Assembly: GCF_010671605.1 (NCBI RefSeq)
Contig: NZ_JAABOO010000001.1
Span: 1,116,001-1,180,000, forward strand
Direction: 5' to 3'
Origin: Leptobacterium flavescens
GTDB lineage: Bacteria > Bacteroidota > Bacteroidia > Flavobacteriales > Flavobacteriaceae
DNA: 64,000 nucleotides
Both the position numbers and the translations under genes were made by a program. The notes beneath the pieces were generated by a model. It made no database searches. It was given only the letters and a program-made list of their open reading frames with translations, and was not told the origin of the DNA. Positions 1 through 8,262 of the stretch are shown one piece after another; the first letter of the stretch is position 1, and each line of letters starts with the position of its first letter.

Positions 1-113
1 ATCGCATTCGGGAATTCTTCAACAATATTCAGTCCTTCCGTGTTGGCACACAGTTGTCTGATTATTGTTCTTGCCATTGATTCATCGTCAATAATAATAC
101 AATCCATAAGCAT
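1..113 (-). CDS. Response regulator, receiver domain N-terminus (partial, LytTR-like)
   Basis: Only the first 37 codons lie in the window; the gene continues beyond base 1. The start reads MLMDCIIIDDES, and the Asp-Asp-Glu cluster is the acidic pocket of a CheY-like receiver. The form 'IDDE..AR..I' is the usual opening of LytTR-type response regulators in Bacteroidetes, so a C-terminal LytTR DNA-binding domain is expected, but this is inference. ATG at 113 or 107 could each be the start. It follows the Hpt gene by 6 nt and is the last visible member of the H-NOX/FIST operon, so it is the likely output regulator of that phosphorelay. Confidence 0.75.
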   Translation of the reverse strand, partial: MLMDCIIIDDESMARTIIRQLCANTEGLNIVEEFPNA

Positions 114-119
114 AGTTTT

Positions 120-443
120 TTACTGTCTCGCTATGAAATCATCCATGACTTCCAGCAAGGTCTTAAATTCTTCGTGTAAATTGTTAGGGGGGATGTTGTT
201 TTTAAGGTTATGTTCAAACTCATTAGCCATCGCATAACCTTTTGTAAGCCCTAAAATACTAATTTTATGTTTAAGTTTATGCACATTTTGAGCAGCTTTA
301 ACAAATTCCCCTTTATCGTAGTTTTCCAGGTAGATTTTTATCTCTTCGGGAAGCTCTTCCTTGATCACCTGAATGAGTTTTTGTTTAAACATACTATCGT
401 TTCCGGCCAGGTCGTCTATATATAAAAGATTGGGTTGCTCCAT
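120..443 (-). CDS. Hpt (histidine phosphotransfer) domain protein
   Basis: A 107-residue all-helical protein that fits a single Hpt domain. The phospho-accepting histidine is probably H55 in the motif VHKLKHKIS, which corresponds to the family pattern HxLKG. Hpt proteins shuttle phosphate between the receiver of one protein and the receiver of another. It lies 11 nt after a histidine kinase and 6 nt before a response regulator, so it probably feeds the partial regulator at the window edge, with the stand-alone receiver at 4776-5183 as the other partner. Cytoplasmic; no signal peptide or membrane segment. Confidence 0.85.
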   Translation of the reverse strand: MEQPNLLYIDDLAGNDSMFKQKLIQVIKEELPEEIKIYLENYDKGEFVKAAQNVHKLKHKISILGLTKGYAMANEFEHNLKNNIPPNNLHEEFKTLLEVMDDFIARQ

Positions 444-454
444 AATTTTCGGGT

Positions 455-1513
455 TTATTTTTTGATGGTAAAGTAAAAAGTGGCCCCGTTCCCGATTTCC
501 GAATTGAGCCAGATATCTCCTTTGTAAAAATTCACTATTTTCTTAACGATTGCCAGCCCCATTCCTATGGTTTTACTGTCTTCTTCCAGCTTCTGGAATA
601 TTTTGAATATCTTCTCATGGTATTTCTTTTCGATTCCCTTTCCATTGTCTTTAACACTAAATTGCCAGTAGGTATCTTCTTCTTTCGATGCTATTTCTAC
701 CAGGCCTTTCTTCTTATCTATATGGTGAATGGCATTCTGCAACAGATTCTGGAACAATTGCCTTAACCTGTATTTATCTCCTTCAATTACCGGGAGTTTA
801 TTTTTTATGATCACATGGGTATTATCGGGGATATAGGAGGTACCGATAATCTCATTTACCAGGTGGTTACAATCTACCTTGTAGCTTTGCTGTTCGGATT
901 TATCGATCGTAGAATAGCTGAGGATCCCGTTGATCAACGCATCCATTTTCTCGACGCTGTCCAGGATCATATCCAGGGTTTTTATACCGTTCTTATTGAG
1001 GCTCCTCTTATGATCTTCCTTTAACCAGTTTGTCAGGGTGTTGATATTTCTCAAAGGCGATTTTAAGTCATGAGAAACCACATAAGCATACTCGTTCAGC
1101 TCTTCATTTCTCTTCTCCAGATTGAGCAGTAATTGTTCCCTCTGCGAACTTATATTCATGATCTCCCGCGTCTGCTCTTCAATAAGATTGGCCAGGCGCA
1201 AGCCTTCCAATTCCAGGCTATCAGGGCCATCCATATCTGTTTCACCGGCGGGAACATACTTCTTTAAGGACGAGATCACATTGTCCAGGTTTTCGATGAT
1301 CGTTCTTTGCTGCTTTGCTTCTTCTCTCAGTTTTGTGTTTGCATCATAAAGTTCTTCTGAACTAAGGGCCACAGCCCTTTTGATCATTTTTAACTGCTCT
1401 TCGTAATTTACATAGGACTTGTCTACCGCCTCCAGGAAACTCTTAAGTTCCGGATCTTCAATGGCATCCTGTTCGAGAAATTTTCTGATCTGTCTTTTGA
1501 GTAACGAATGCAT
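455..1513 (-). CDS. Cytoplasmic sensor histidine kinase (NosP-associated type)
   Basis: A 352-residue soluble kinase without a membrane segment or recognisable PAS domain. Residues 1-140 are largely coiled coil, opening with a basic LLKRQIRKF stretch like that of kinases found beside FIST proteins. The HisKA phospho-site is H148 in VVSHDLKSP. The ATPase domain follows with an N-box around LFQNLLQNA, a G1 box DNGKGI and a G2 box GMGLAIV. The start codon overlaps the stop of the FIST gene by one base, which indicates translational coupling. With no sensor of its own, it is probably controlled by the neighbouring FIST protein, as in NosP/NahK pairs; that pairing is inference. Confidence 0.88.
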   Translation of the reverse strand: MHSLLKRQIRKFLEQDAIEDPELKSFLEAVDKSYVNYEEQLKMIKRAVALSSEELYDANTKLREEAKQQRTIIENLDNVISSLKKYVPAGETDMDGPDSLELEGLRLANLIEEQTREIMNISSQREQLLLNLEKRNEELNEYAYVVSHDLKSPLRNINTLTNWLKEDHKRSLNKNGIKTLDMILDSVEKMDALINGILSYSTIDKSEQQSYKVDCNHLVNEIIGTSYIPDNTHVIIKNKLPVIEGDKYRLRQLFQNLLQNAIHHIDKKKGLVEIASKEEDTYWQFSVKDNGKGIEKKYHEKIFKIFQKLEEDSKTIGMGLAIVKKIVNFYKGDIWLNSEIGNGATFYFTIKK

Positions 1514-2646
1514 TATTCACTGATTAAGGTTAGCGTCATTGTCTGGTTGTGGAGTTTACAGTCTTTTTTACCTGTAAATGGAGCCATTTCTCCATAGGAA
1601 TAAAATCCGCTGATCACCGATTGATCACCTATAACTTCTATTACTTCCTCTATTTCTTCCTCCACTCTCTGATCCATGATCAGTTTCCTTCCGATACAGC
1701 TTACAACAAGGGCAAGCTGCGGTTTATTCTTTCTGCCTTTCATAGCCTCCTCTGCCGCTTTCGAAGCTCCGTCTGCAATATTATCTACTGTTGCCATCAT
1801 AAGTTGTACCCTGGAATTCTCCGGAATATCGCCGGCAAGTACCATGGCATTCTTTTCCTCATTAATATTTAAGATGGTCCTGACCAGGGGCTTTTCCCTT
1901 TCTTCCGATTTAACACTTAAAGGATATAGCAAAGCTGCCTGTGGCAAATCGCATGCTTTATCACCCAGGTATTTTTTATACAGATCCAGGGCCGGGGTCT
2001 CATCCAGTTCGTACAGGATATTACTTCTGGATTTGGTAACGATCCGCTCGGGACCAAAAGGGGTCCATCCTCCGTAATTCGAAAAAGAGATCTCCAGGCT
2101 TTCCCCGTAAAAGCCAATAGCTATAATTTCTCCTTCCTTCGGGTTTTCATTATAGGAGGCCAGGGTCTTTTCAAAACGGGCGTCATCTCCGCACAAACCA
2201 CCTGTAACTGCCATTTTATATGCCGGATCGGATTCTAATCCTTCAATCAGCCCGCTGCCGTTTACAAAACTGCCTTCAGAGATAATAAACACATGGCGGA
2301 GCTTTTCGAGAGGGAATTGCTCCATTAAGGAGCGGCCCACTTCCCTGGAATCCTTTTCATGATCCAGGACATTAGATCTTTTTATTTCAAAGTGGCTTCT
2401 TTCAAACTCTATCGCCGTCAGTGTGAGCGTGTCTTTATAAACACTGGAAGAAAGGATCTCTCCCGATGTAGATCCGAATATAACATGCCCGTCCGGGAAC
2501 ATAGATCTGATCTCATCGTATATCCCTTTATCCTCAAGGGCATATCTGTTACCGAAAACAAGTACCAGAGGTTCCTTTAAAGTTTCCTCCGAGCCGGTAA
2601 ACTCCCAGTTCTTATCGTTCTTTTTAATTGCCTGAATCGTTTTCAT
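1513..2646 (-). CDS. FIST-domain sensor protein (NosP-like)
   Basis: A 377-residue soluble protein with FIST_N (about residues 25-215) and FIST_C (about 220-360) domains. The glycines typical of the family are present in GSTSGEIL and VTGGLCGDDARF. FIST proteins bind small ligands; one branch, NosP, is a haem protein that senses nitric oxide and controls a co-encoded histidine kinase. Here the gene is flanked on both sides by histidine kinases and lies two genes from an H-NOX gene, which makes a NosP role plausible. The haem-ligating histidine cannot be assigned from sequence alone, so amino-acid or other small-molecule sensing remains possible. It overlaps the upstream kinase gene by 4 nt. 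Confidence 0.85.
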   Translation of the reverse strand: MKTIQAIKKNDKNWEFTGSEETLKEPLVLVFGNRYALEDKGIYDEIRSMFPDGHVIFGSTSGEILSSSVYKDTLTLTAIEFERSHFEIKRSNVLDHEKDSREVGRSLMEQFPLEKLRHVFIISEGSFVNGSGLIEGLESDPAYKMAVTGGLCGDDARFEKTLASYNENPKEGEIIAIGFYGESLEISFSNYGGWTPFGPERIVTKSRSNILYELDETPALDLYKKYLGDKACDLPQAALLYPLSVKSEEREKPLVRTILNINEEKNAMVLAGDIPENSRVQLMMATVDNIADGASKAAEEAMKGRKNKPQLALVVSCIGRKLIMDQRVEEEIEEVIEVIGDQSVISGFYSYGEMAPFTGKKDCKLHNQTMTLTLISE

Positions 2647-4244
2647 ACCATCTCCTTTTTAAGTTTGATAAAGAAGGTCGTTCCTTTATTTTCTTCACTT
2701 TCCAACCAGATACGTCCCTGATAAACATCGATTATTTTTTTTACGATCGACAGTCCGATACCGCTCGATTTGTTATAGGATCCAAAAGATTGAAAGATCT
2801 TAAACACCTTGTTGTGATATTCCTTCGGAATACCTACTCCATTGTCCCTGATCGAAAAAAGCCAATGATTCTTTTCGTTTTCACAGGCTACTTCAACCAG
2901 TCCTTTTTTACTTTCTATATAGTTTACCCCGTTGGAAATAATATTCTGGAAAAGCTGATACATTCTGGTCCTGTCTGCCCTTAGCTGGGGCATTTCTCCA
3001 ACGATCTTCACTTCCACATGCTCCGGGATATATATGGTATCAATAATGTCTTCGAGGATCTCGTGTACATCTACGTTCTCCTTATGCATATCTTCAGCAT
3101 TAATACTGGAGTATTTAAGGATCCCGTCTATCAGGTGGTCCATATTCTCAATTTTATCTTCCAGCATCTGAACGTACTCCAGGCCTTTATTGTCAAAAGC
3201 TTCTCCGTAATCTTCCTTTAACCAGCTTATCAGGGCTTCGATACTTCTTAAAGGCGATTTCAGGTCATGAGAAACTATATGGGCATAGTTCTTCAACTCT
3301 TCATTACTTCTTTCCAGGTTGAGCAGTAATTGTTCTTTCTGCTTTTCGTTAGCGATCTGTTGAGTAATATCTTCAATCATTGCCACCTGGTACTCTACAG
3401 TTCCTCTGCTGTTCTTTAAAACACTTACCGTTGTCTTGGCATCAAAAACAGAGTTGTCTTTCCGGAGGTATCGCTTCTTAATGGCAAAACCTTCAACTTT
3501 GCCTGCATCTACACTGTTCATATTGTTTCGGGTTTCTTCCGAATCCAGATGAAAGGTGAGCTCTTTTACTTTTTTCCCTTTTAGCTCATTTCCGGAGTAT
3601 CCTAAAAACCGCTGAAATGTCTTATTGGATTTGATAATCGTGCCGTTGGAGGTAAGTACGATCCCCAGCGGGGAATTCTCCACTATAATATCCAGTTGTC
3701 TTTTTTGCCGTTCAAAAATTTCCCGATCCTGGGTTTCACGGGTAATATCACGTACAATTCCCTGGGCAGCTATAGCTTTCCCATACTTGTTATAGATAAT
3801 ACTCGAATTAACATGAACGAGCTTTACCTCTTTTTCTTTAGTAATGACTCTCGCCTGGTAATCGGTAAAACTCCCTTTTTTATATAATTGCTGAAAAGCT
3901 TTGGCTGTATATTCCAGGTCTTTTTTATGTACCAGATTCAGCAGATTAAATTCCTCTTTATCTATATCATAGCCTAAAAGGTCTTTGGCTGCTTCATTCA
4001 TCTTCAGGACATTTCCCCAAAGATCCATCATCACATAAGCATCTACTATATTCTCAAAAACTCCCTTAAGTTCGGAAGTTTTTTCGCTTAATATCTCTTC
4101 AAGTTGCGAGTTGGTCGCTTTAAGCTGGTTCGCAAGTTCGTATAATTCTACAGACTTATTTTCCAGGATCTTTTCTGCCTGTTTTCGCGCAGCTTTTTCC
4201 CTTTCCAGGGCTCTTTCGAGTATTTTAATTTTGTCTTCACTCAT
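2643..4244 (-). CDS. PAS-domain sensor histidine kinase
   Basis: A 533-residue cytoplasmic kinase: N-terminal coiled coil (about 1-60), two PAS domains (about 62-170 and 182-300, the latter ending in the PAC-like stretch VAMIEDITQQ), a HisKA domain with H326 in IVSHDLKSP, and a HATPase_c domain with G1 box DNGVGIP and G2 box SGIGLSIVKK. No membrane helix. It overlaps the H-NOX gene by 8 nt, so the haem protein is the obvious regulatory partner: in other bacteria, NO binding by H-NOX inhibits its partner kinase. Its kinase core is close to that of the second kinase at 455-1513, suggesting duplication within the operon. Confidence 0.92.
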   Translation of the reverse strand: MSEDKIKILERALEREKAARKQAEKILENKSVELYELANQLKATNSQLEEILSEKTSELKGVFENIVDAYVMMDLWGNVLKMNEAAKDLLGYDIDKEEFNLLNLVHKKDLEYTAKAFQQLYKKGSFTDYQARVITKEKEVKLVHVNSSIIYNKYGKAIAAQGIVRDITRETQDREIFERQKRQLDIIVENSPLGIVLTSNGTIIKSNKTFQRFLGYSGNELKGKKVKELTFHLDSEETRNNMNSVDAGKVEGFAIKKRYLRKDNSVFDAKTTVSVLKNSRGTVEYQVAMIEDITQQIANEKQKEQLLLNLERSNEELKNYAHIVSHDLKSPLRSIEALISWLKEDYGEAFDNKGLEYVQMLEDKIENMDHLIDGILKYSSINAEDMHKENVDVHEILEDIIDTIYIPEHVEVKIVGEMPQLRADRTRMYQLFQNIISNGVNYIESKKGLVEVACENEKNHWLFSIRDNGVGIPKEYHNKVFKIFQSFGSYNKSSGIGLSIVKKIIDVYQGRIWLESEENKGTTFFIKLKKEMV

Positions 4245-4779
4245 TAATAACCGCCGTAAACCTTACCAGGGTTCCGTTTTCCTTTATTTTTTCAATTTCT
4301 ATTTGTGGATTGCGATGGTAATGCTCAAAAGTTTTTTCCATTAACGCCTGGGCAAAACGATACATTCCCCTCTCCGATGAATACAGCATAACGATCTTTT
4401 CATCAGTTTTTTCCAGTACTTCAAACGAGGGGAGTTCTGCTCCGGGATAGATCTTCCGCACATGTACATGTATATGATCTTCCACAGAGGCCAGTAAAGA
4501 GATCGGATCTTTGTAATAATTAAAAATATCAGGATGATGTTTTGTCAGTACATAAAAAAAATAGTTCCCGTATTCATAAATAAGATCGTTGACAGGAATT
4601 TCTACTTCTTTGCTTAAGTTACCCAGCAGGCTTAGCATTTCGGAAAAATCATATATCCCGACAGCCGTATAGACGCCTCCGGATTCAAGCTCAGAATTTT
4701 CAATAATATGATCTGCTATTTCCAACCCGAACCTGGATTCAACCATTTCCAGAAACTCTGTAAAAACTATCCCTTTCAT
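4237..4779 (-). CDS. H-NOX haem nitric oxide/oxygen-binding protein
   Basis: A 180-residue protein matching the HNOB fold over its full length, beginning MKGIVFTEFLEMVE as in the family. The proximal haem ligand is probably H104 in DHIHVHV, followed by the conserved YPGAELPSF stretch. The YxSxR motif that contacts the haem propionates is intact as YSSER (Y133, S135, R137). Bacterial H-NOX proteins of this stand-alone size sense NO and modulate a neighbouring histidine kinase or cyclase; here the next gene is a PAS kinase that overlaps by 8 nt. The start overlaps the stop of the upstream receiver gene as ATGA. No distal Tyr typical of O2 binders can be assigned by eye. Confidence 0.92.
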   Translation of the reverse strand: MKGIVFTEFLEMVESRFGLEIADHIIENSELESGGVYTAVGIYDFSEMLSLLGNLSKEVEIPVNDLIYEYGNYFFYVLTKHHPDIFNYYKDPISLLASVEDHIHVHVRKIYPGAELPSFEVLEKTDEKIVMLYSSERGMYRFAQALMEKTFEHYHRNPQIEIEKIKENGTLVRFTAVINE

Positions 4780-5183
4780 ATTCCTGATAATTCGTTATTG
4801 TTCCAATATTCCAGTACTGAAGTGATCTTACTTACATAATCCTCATATTTAAGCGGCTTGATCACATAGCCTGCAATGCCTATCTTAAAGCATTCCAGAA
4901 TATCCGCTCTGTTATTGGAAGTAGTAAGTATTATTGTTGGGATGAATTTTAAAACCTCATCGTTTTTAAGGATCCGCAGAAACTCGATCCCGTTCATCTT
5001 TGGCATGTTCAGGTCCAGGAGAATGATATCCGGAAGCTTATCCTTTTTCTCCAGGAGCTCCAGGGCTTCTTCCCCGTTTCTGGCTTCCACGATCTTGTGC
5101 CTGAAATCCAAGCCGGAAATTACCCGGTTAAATTTCATCACTTCAATCATGTCATCTTCTATAAGTAGAATTTGCAGACTCAT
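4776..5183 (-). CDS. Stand-alone response regulator receiver protein (CheY/Rcp1-like)
   Basis: A 135-residue single receiver domain. Acidic pocket residues are in LLIEDD, the phospho-acceptor is D57 in ILLDLNMP, the conserved Thr lies in LTTSNN and the Lys in VIKPLK. There is no output domain, so it would act as a phosphate relay or sink between the kinases and the Hpt protein. The longer frame to 5228 was rejected because its extra residues precede the normal receiver start; ATG at 5183 gives the standard MSLQILLIEDD beginning. It is the first gene of the H-NOX/FIST operon and ends in an ATGA overlap with H-NOX. Confidence 0.9.
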   Translation of the reverse strand: MSLQILLIEDDMIEVMKFNRVISGLDFRHKIVEARNGEEALELLEKKDKLPDIILLDLNMPKMNGIEFLRILKNDEVLKFIPTIILTTSNNRADILECFKIGIAGYVIKPLKYEDYVSKITSVLEYWNNNELSGI

Positions 5184-5286
5184 GGCGAGGTTGTTAAAAC
5201 TATATATTGTTGCGTAAATTGGATACAATAAATTTCCGCCTTTAGGGCTGGTTCTCCCTTCTCATTTCGATTAAATTAACACTTAG

Positions 5287-5321
5287 TGTAGACGAATGGT
5301 AGTTTACTGTAGACGAGTGGT
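5287..5321 (-). promoter_or_regulatory. Tandem 14-bp direct repeats, candidate LytTR operator
   Basis: Two near-identical 14-mers are spaced 21 bp apart, start to start: on the minus strand ACCACTCGTCTACA (5321-5308) and ACCATTCGTCTACA (5300-5287), differing at one base. Two helical turns is the spacing used by dimeric LytTR-type regulators, and the first nine bases of the better copy fit the loose LytTR pattern [TA][AC][CA]GTTN[AG][TG] at 8 of 9 positions. A short palindrome ACACTTAGTGT (5279-5289) overlaps the end. The site lies about 105-140 bp upstream of the operon's first ATG, and the operon ends in a LytTR-like regulator, so autoregulation is plausible but unproven. Confidence 0.5.
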
Positions 5322-5418
5322 TATAAGAATGTGTATTTGCCGTAATTCCCTTATGGCGGTCAGGGTTTCCAAAATGGTAAAAACTCAAAAAAAGAGACAG
5401 ATATTCATTATTTTTGAT

Positions 5419-5437
5419 AGTGCGGAATTGCCGCACT
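5419..5437 (+). promoter_or_regulatory. Short hairpin in the leader of the lipoprotein gene
   Basis: Perfect 7-bp arms AGTGCGG and CCGCACT surround a 5-nt loop AATTG, ending 16 nt before the ATG at 5454. It lacks a following T-run, so it is not a standard terminator. It may shape the 5' leader or serve as an operator; nothing more can be said. Confidence 0.35.
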
Positions 5438-5453
5438 CAAATAAATTGCTAAA

Positions 5454-6083
5454 ATGAAACAAAGAATTCTTTTTTATCTGATATTTATCTTCTGTTTTTC
5501 TGCTTCCTGCCAGAACCAGGTAGCGGTAGATGATATAGACAACTCACCTGTCTTTAACAAAAAAGACAAAGCCTTCGAAAACGTCTTTAAGATCCTTGAC
5601 GGAACCTGGAAAGGGAAGTTCCTGATCTACCAGGACCTTAAACAATTACCGAAAGATCAGGTATCTATGAAAGATATCTCCCTTAAAAGTCTGGAAAAAG
5701 ACGGTTTAAAACTGGTTAACAGCATAGATGTTACCCAGGTATACACTTCCGACAGTCCTTTTTTTCAACGGGTCACGATCACAGATTTTTATCCCGATAC
5801 TCAAAAAGAAGTAGTGAGTAAGGGGGTAAACAAAATACAGGACGGGAAGGTTTGGTGCGTGGTCAGGAAACCCGATGAGACTGTTATTCACGACGGGAAG
5901 ATCGAAGGCGGGGATACTATTATCTGGAGCAGGGATGAACAATCTCCACAACGGGTAGAGTACTTTAAGGAAACCGTCTCCGAGAATTTTTACGAGATCA
6001 TCGGATGGGGATATTATGAAGGCGATGACACCTCCCTCTCTCCTAAACTATGGTTTTACGCAAAGTACGAACGCCAGAAATAG
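5454..6083 (+). CDS. Hypothetical lipoprotein
   Basis: A 209-residue protein with a signal peptide (basic KQR, then a hydrophobic stretch) ending in the lipobox FSASC, so Cys19 would be lipidated and the protein anchored on the periplasmic side of a membrane. The mature part is hydrophilic with a central WKGKF motif and alternating strand-like segments, reminiscent of lipocalin-like or DUF1579-type beta sandwiches, but no family is recognised with confidence. It stands alone between the divergent signalling operon and the convergent MutS-like gene, whose stop is only 5 nt away. Confidence 0.75.
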   Translation: MKQRILFYLIFIFCFSASCQNQVAVDDIDNSPVFNKKDKAFENVFKILDGTWKGKFLIYQDLKQLPKDQVSMKDISLKSLEKDGLKLVNSIDVTQVYTSDSPFFQRVTITDFYPDTQKEVVSKGVNKIQDGKVWCVVRKPDETVIHDGKIEGGDTIIWSRDEQSPQRVEYFKETVSENFYEIIGWGYYEGDDTSLSPKLWFYAKYERQK

Positions 6084-6088
6084 ATCGC

Positions 6089-7855
6089 TTATACAATTCC
6101 CATTTTCTCCAGAAGGAAGGAAGCATTCATATTCTGACAGATCCCTTCTTTAAACTTATAATCGAATGACAATTCATCATTCTGAATATAGGCGTCAAAA
6201 TAATAATTCTCCACCCCTGTATAAGCTTCCGCAACCTTGCAGAGGCTCAGGTCATGGGTAGCAATAATACCTGTAGAATTGGATTCGGTGAGTTTTTCCA
6301 GGAATCTTCGGGAACCGGTAGCTTTATCCTTACTGTTGGTCCCTTTAAGGATCTCATCCAGGACTATAAAATAAGTTTCCTTTTGGATCTTTTCCACAAT
6401 AAACTTCAACCGTTTAAGCTCGGAGAAAAAATACGATTCGTCATCAGAAAGGGAATCAGAAGTCCGCATACTGGTAATAAGTTTGGTAGGTGCATATTCA
6501 CTCACCTCTGCACAGACAGGTAAACCCGTGTTGGCCATAATATGATGTAGGGACACGGTTCTTAGAAAAGTACTTTTCCCGGCCATATTTGCTCCGGTGA
6601 TCACAAAGAATTGCCCGGTTTCCATTTCAAAATTATTCCTTACCAGTTTTTCTTCATCTACCAGCGGATGCCCCAGTCTTTTTATTTGCGTGTTCCCATT
6701 CGTATTAAGCTTTGGGTACGTATAGTCCGGATGATTAAAAGCAAAATTTGCCAGAGAGATCTGTGCATCAAAAAATGCAATGACCTCAAACCATTTCTCC
6801 ACGCGATCCTTGTAATTTACAATCCATTTTTCCATACGCCTTACCTGGAAAATATCCCATAAAAAGAAGCCGTTGGCCGGAATGATAAAAAAGATATTGT
6901 TACGCTGATCGAAAGCATCCAGGGCTTTGGAAAAGTCCCTGACTATCTCAGAAGCCTTTTTACTGTCTGAGTGGATCTCGTTATATTTTTCTTTTAACAG
7001 ATCGGATGTAAAGGAGGTTTTTTCTATTTGCATCAAAAGACGGTGATACTGCTGAAAAGTATCCTGAACTTTAGAGGTCTGCTGAGAGAGATGGCTTATC
7101 TTTTTGAGATACCTTCCTACTACAAAAACACCGGCAACCAGCCAGAATATCACTACTCCTTCCGGCACCAGACTCAGAGCAGCAAGGCTAATAATCCCTG
7201 CCGAAATTATTGAGAAGATCACAGCAAAAGTCTTCATATACCCGGGAATAATAGGGGTATATTCTTTAAGCCACTTCAGGATAACAGGAACGGGAGTTTC
7301 CGTTCTAGCCAGCGCTGCGGTAGCTCTGAACTCCTGCCCCCATTCGGGCATTTGCTCTAACTCCTTTATGGCTTCCTGTTTTTTATCAATATCTTTTATT
7401 TCATTGGACGCCAGCAGGCGGGCCAATTCCTCTTTCCCAGAATTAGTAACCGTCCTGTTCAGGTACTGAAAGAATGATCCCGGGCCAAAAAGATCAACGT
7501 CGTTACTGTAAGCGTGAACAGGATCTGAAAACTCTTCTCCGTCCTCTATAAAACCGAAATTATCTTTTTTAATTTTCAATTCCCTCTTATTCAGGGAAAC
7601 CAATTCCTTTAATTTATTTTTTTCGTACTGAATATCGGTATATTTCGAAACCAGGAACAGAAAAAGTCCAATCCCCGCAACACCAATGATAAGTGGGAGT
7701 TTTGCCTGGTCAAAACTGAAATAAACCCCTGCGATCGTAGCGACAAAAACGAGTATCCTGAGTACGCTCAGACCCGCAAGGCGTTTTTTGGTTTTTGTAA
7801 GTTTCTCTTTATATAATTCTTTCTGTGCAGTGTAAAATTCAAATGGCCTCTTCAT
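6089..7855 (-). CDS. Membrane-associated MutS-family ATPase
   Basis: A 588-residue protein with a C-terminal MutS domain V: Walker A GANMAGKST (around residue 420), Walker B in FIVLDEILKGT and the conserved ATHD motif. It lacks the mismatch-recognition domain I of MutS1 (about 850 residues) and the Smr domain of MutS2. Two hydrophobic hairpins, at about residues 30-75 and 205-250, predict membrane insertion, which is not a feature of classical repair MutS. Similar short membrane-linked MutS homologues are common in Bacteroidetes and their role is not established, so mismatch repair should not be assumed. It is the last gene of the run starting at hemW, 38 nt after the yjbR-like gene. Confidence 0.85.
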   Translation of the reverse strand: MKRPFEFYTAQKELYKEKLTKTKKRLAGLSVLRILVFVATIAGVYFSFDQAKLPLIIGVAGIGLFLFLVSKYTDIQYEKNKLKELVSLNKRELKIKKDNFGFIEDGEEFSDPVHAYSNDVDLFGPGSFFQYLNRTVTNSGKEELARLLASNEIKDIDKKQEAIKELEQMPEWGQEFRATAALARTETPVPVILKWLKEYTPIIPGYMKTFAVIFSIISAGIISLAALSLVPEGVVIFWLVAGVFVVGRYLKKISHLSQQTSKVQDTFQQYHRLLMQIEKTSFTSDLLKEKYNEIHSDSKKASEIVRDFSKALDAFDQRNNIFFIIPANGFFLWDIFQVRRMEKWIVNYKDRVEKWFEVIAFFDAQISLANFAFNHPDYTYPKLNTNGNTQIKRLGHPLVDEEKLVRNNFEMETGQFFVITGANMAGKSTFLRTVSLHHIMANTGLPVCAEVSEYAPTKLITSMRTSDSLSDDESYFFSELKRLKFIVEKIQKETYFIVLDEILKGTNSKDKATGSRRFLEKLTESNSTGIIATHDLSLCKVAEAYTGVENYYFDAYIQNDELSFDYKFKEGICQNMNASFLLEKMGIV

Positions 7856-7893
7856 CTATTCTTCTTATTCTTTTGGCAAATTAATGGTATAAT

Positions 7894-8262
7894 TCACATT
7901 CTCTCAAACTCTTCTCTTATTTTTTTGGGAAGTCCCTTTACTACCAGCTCATAAGAATGGTCTATAAGTTCCCTGATGAATGCCGGTCGTAATTCTCCGC
8001 TACCGACATCTACGGTATTCCAGTGCTTTCCATGCATATGATAACCCGAATAAATACCTTCGTATTGTTCTCTGAGTTCCAGTGAACGTTCCGGATTACA
8101 TTTCAGGTTGATAGAATGATCTCCCTGTTCCCATTTTTTAAGGGATGTAAGTGCAAACATCTTACCCATTACCTTAAACACCAATACTTCTTCATTAAAC
8201 GGAAACTCTTCGGTAACCGCTTTCTTGGCAATACAGTAATCCCGAAATTCCTCAATATTCAT
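7894..8262 (-). CDS. MmcQ/YjbR family DNA-binding-fold protein
   Basis: A 122-residue protein that matches the MmcQ/YjbR family over its whole length: an N-terminal FRDYC.AKKAVTEEFPF segment, the central strand pair around VMGKMFAL, the NLKCNPERS motif and the GYHMHGKHWNTV motif near the end. These proteins have a CyaY-like fold with a double-wing DNA-binding look; their function is poorly known. The ATG overlaps the stop of the upstream DUF4230 gene by 4 nt, so the two are translationally coupled. Confidence 0.9.
   Translation of the reverse strand: MNIEEFRDYCIAKKAVTEEFPFNEEVLVFKVMGKMFALTSLKKWEQGDHSINLKCNPERSLELREQYEGIYSGYHMHGKHWNTVDVGSGELRPAFIRELIDHSYELVVKGLPKKIREEFERM

Noticed and set aside
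5242-5436. 64-residue minus-strand frame before the NO-relay operon
   Set aside because: It spans the promoter repeats and has low-complexity His/Ser/Asn content with no family.
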